Program-made: the position numbers and the translations under genes
Notes under the pieces: generated by a model
Told to the model about the DNA's origin: nothing
Seen by the model: the letters and a program-made list of their open reading frames with translations, nothing else
The model's database searches: none
In this document: in pieces, positions 63,171 through 64,000 of the stretch
How positions within the stretch are numbered: the stretch's first letter is position 1
Layout of the letters: the number at the start of each line of letters is the position of its first letter
From: Eulemur rufifrons
Taxonomy: Eukaryota > Chordata > Mammalia > Primates > Lemuridae
Reading direction: 5' to 3'
Assembly: GCF_041146395.1 (NCBI RefSeq)
Contig: NC_090989.1
Span: 280,518,343 to 280,582,342, forward strand
DNA: 64,000 nt

Positions 63171-63654
63171 AGGGGTTCTGGGTCTATAAATGTCTCAAGT
63201 CTGAGAATTAATTGAGGGGCCATGACTGTTTTTATGATTCAGGTTCAACTTGTGTTCATTTGGTTTATAACTTTTCTGCCCATATGGATCAAGTAAGAAT
63301 CCCGTAGGCTTCCTGTCTGTCTTCACTTCTAGGAGCTAGTGATCAACTAACCAATGCCATAGTCTGTGCAAGCCAGACTATTCTGGTTGCTGCTTGACTC
63401 TGCGTCCAGCCCAGTAGCCACACTCCCCTTGCCTCTGGCAGTGCAGTGCCACCAGCTGGCCTCCGGGATCCAGTCCCTTTCATTGCATTTGGGTGTCCCA
63501 GTTCAGTGACTGCAGTTCCCACGGGAGGTCTGGCCTACACGGAAGAGTGCTCACAGAGTGATCAAGGGTGTCTGGTCCCCCCCACGAATTCACTCCTCAC
63601 AGTATCAGGAAGAGCTGTGTCTTCTGGACCCTCCCAGTGTGGGTGAATAGGTCT

Positions 63655-63719
63655 TTTGTTTTATTTCTGAGACGAGCTCTCGCTCTGTGGCCCAGGCTGG
63701 AGTGCAGTGGCGTGATCAG
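63655..63719 (-). mobile_element. Alu left-arm fragment
   Basis: 'tctcgctctgtggcccaggc' to 'gtgcagtggcgtgatca' on the minus strand. It is a 65-base Alu-arm fragment that stops abruptly. Confidence 0.75.
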
Positions 63720-63784
63720 TTAGTGGGTCTTACACGACAAGTCCACTCTAACATTCTAATCTCCCTAAGCCTTTGAATTCCTTC

Positions 63785-64000
63785 CTCTACGTTATTTTAT
63801 TTTATTTATTTATTTATTCTTGAGCCAGAGTCTCACTCTGTTGCCCCAGGTAGAGTGCAGTGGTGTCATCATAGCTCACAGCAACCTCAAACTCCTGGGC
63901 TCAAGGGATCCTCCTGCCTCAGCCTCCCAAGTAGCTGGGACTACAGGCATGTACCATGATAACCAGGTGATTTTTCTATTTTTAGCAGAGATGGGGTCTC
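63785..64000 (-). mobile_element. Alu element, cut by window end
   Basis: A minus-strand Alu starting with a (TTTA)n-like tail (about 63,793-63,820) and running out of the window at 'agagatggggtctc'. The first arm resembles the other strepsirrhine copies ('agctcacagcaacctcaaac'). Confidence 0.88.

Larger units (their letters stand above)
59461..63650 (-). mobile_element. ERV-L endogenous retrovirus, internal region (defective)
   Basis: The internal part of an old class III (ERV-L) provirus on the minus strand. Going from high to low coordinates, one meets protease-like sequence (about 63,170-62,965), a reverse-transcriptase part (about 62,480-61,720), RNase H-like sequence (about 61,480-61,010), integrase (about 60,970-60,380) and a dUTPase-like part (about 60,350-59,930). 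It then runs into the 3' LTR. A dUTPase after integrase with no envelope gene is the ERV-L layout. Stops and frame changes occur in every domain, and Alu copies have inserted. The sequence at 63,170-63,650 probably belongs to the upstream gag side but shows no clear motif. The 5' LTR must lie beyond 64,000, if it survives. Confidence 0.85.

Overview
This is a gene-poor stretch of primate nuclear DNA. It looks like a strepsirrhine (lemur or galago type), for three reasons. First, the Alu copies at 34,375-34,713 and 46,984-47,336 share an A/T-rich linker insertion that I associate with strepsirrhine Alu subfamilies. Second, an L1 3' end at 15,262-15,577 matches the form I know from lemurs. Third, the two genes found are in the order and orientation of human 9q34.11. 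The species call is an inference. No prokaryotic, phage or CRISPR content is present.

Two protein genes can be supported, and they converge tail to tail. PRRX2 lies on the + strand. Its last three coding exons (26,866-27,053; 27,750-27,928; 28,817-28,952) encode the paired-type homeodomain and the C-terminal OAR motif. Exon 1 is not in the window, so bases 1-26,865 are read as its first intron. PTGES lies on the - strand and all three coding exons are present (49,986-50,111; 46,216-46,298; 39,835-40,084). They give a complete 152-residue microsomal prostaglandin E synthase-1. The 3' ends face each other across about 10 kb.

Layout: 1-26,865, PRRX2 intron 1, with MIR, L2, L1 and DNA-transposon relics, a CpG-rich block at 10.0-11.1 kb, a repeat-free A/T-rich block at 21.42-22.2 kb, and a two-copy local duplication at 14.94 and 16.66 kb. 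26,866-29,270, PRRX2 exons 2-4 and 3' UTR. 29,271-38,870, the intergenic gap, with an MLT1 LTR and a young Alu that both keep clean target-site duplications, and a strong CTCF-like motif. About 38,890-50,111, PTGES. 50,112-57,970, the PTGES promoter and upstream repeats. 57,973-64,000, a nested pile: an MLT1 LTR fragment interrupted by a - strand ERV-L provirus, whose 3' LTR is itself interrupted by a Tigger/MER2-type DNA transposon.

PRRX2 is a mesenchymal transcription factor and PTGES an inducible membrane enzyme of prostaglandin E2 synthesis. They are neighbours with no known shared pathway. I found no novel multi-gene system. The observations most worth checking are the donor-like sequence at the PRRX2 exon 2 acceptor, the repeat-free block and CpG block inside PRRX2 intron 1, the 190-bp duplication, and the nested retroviral stack.
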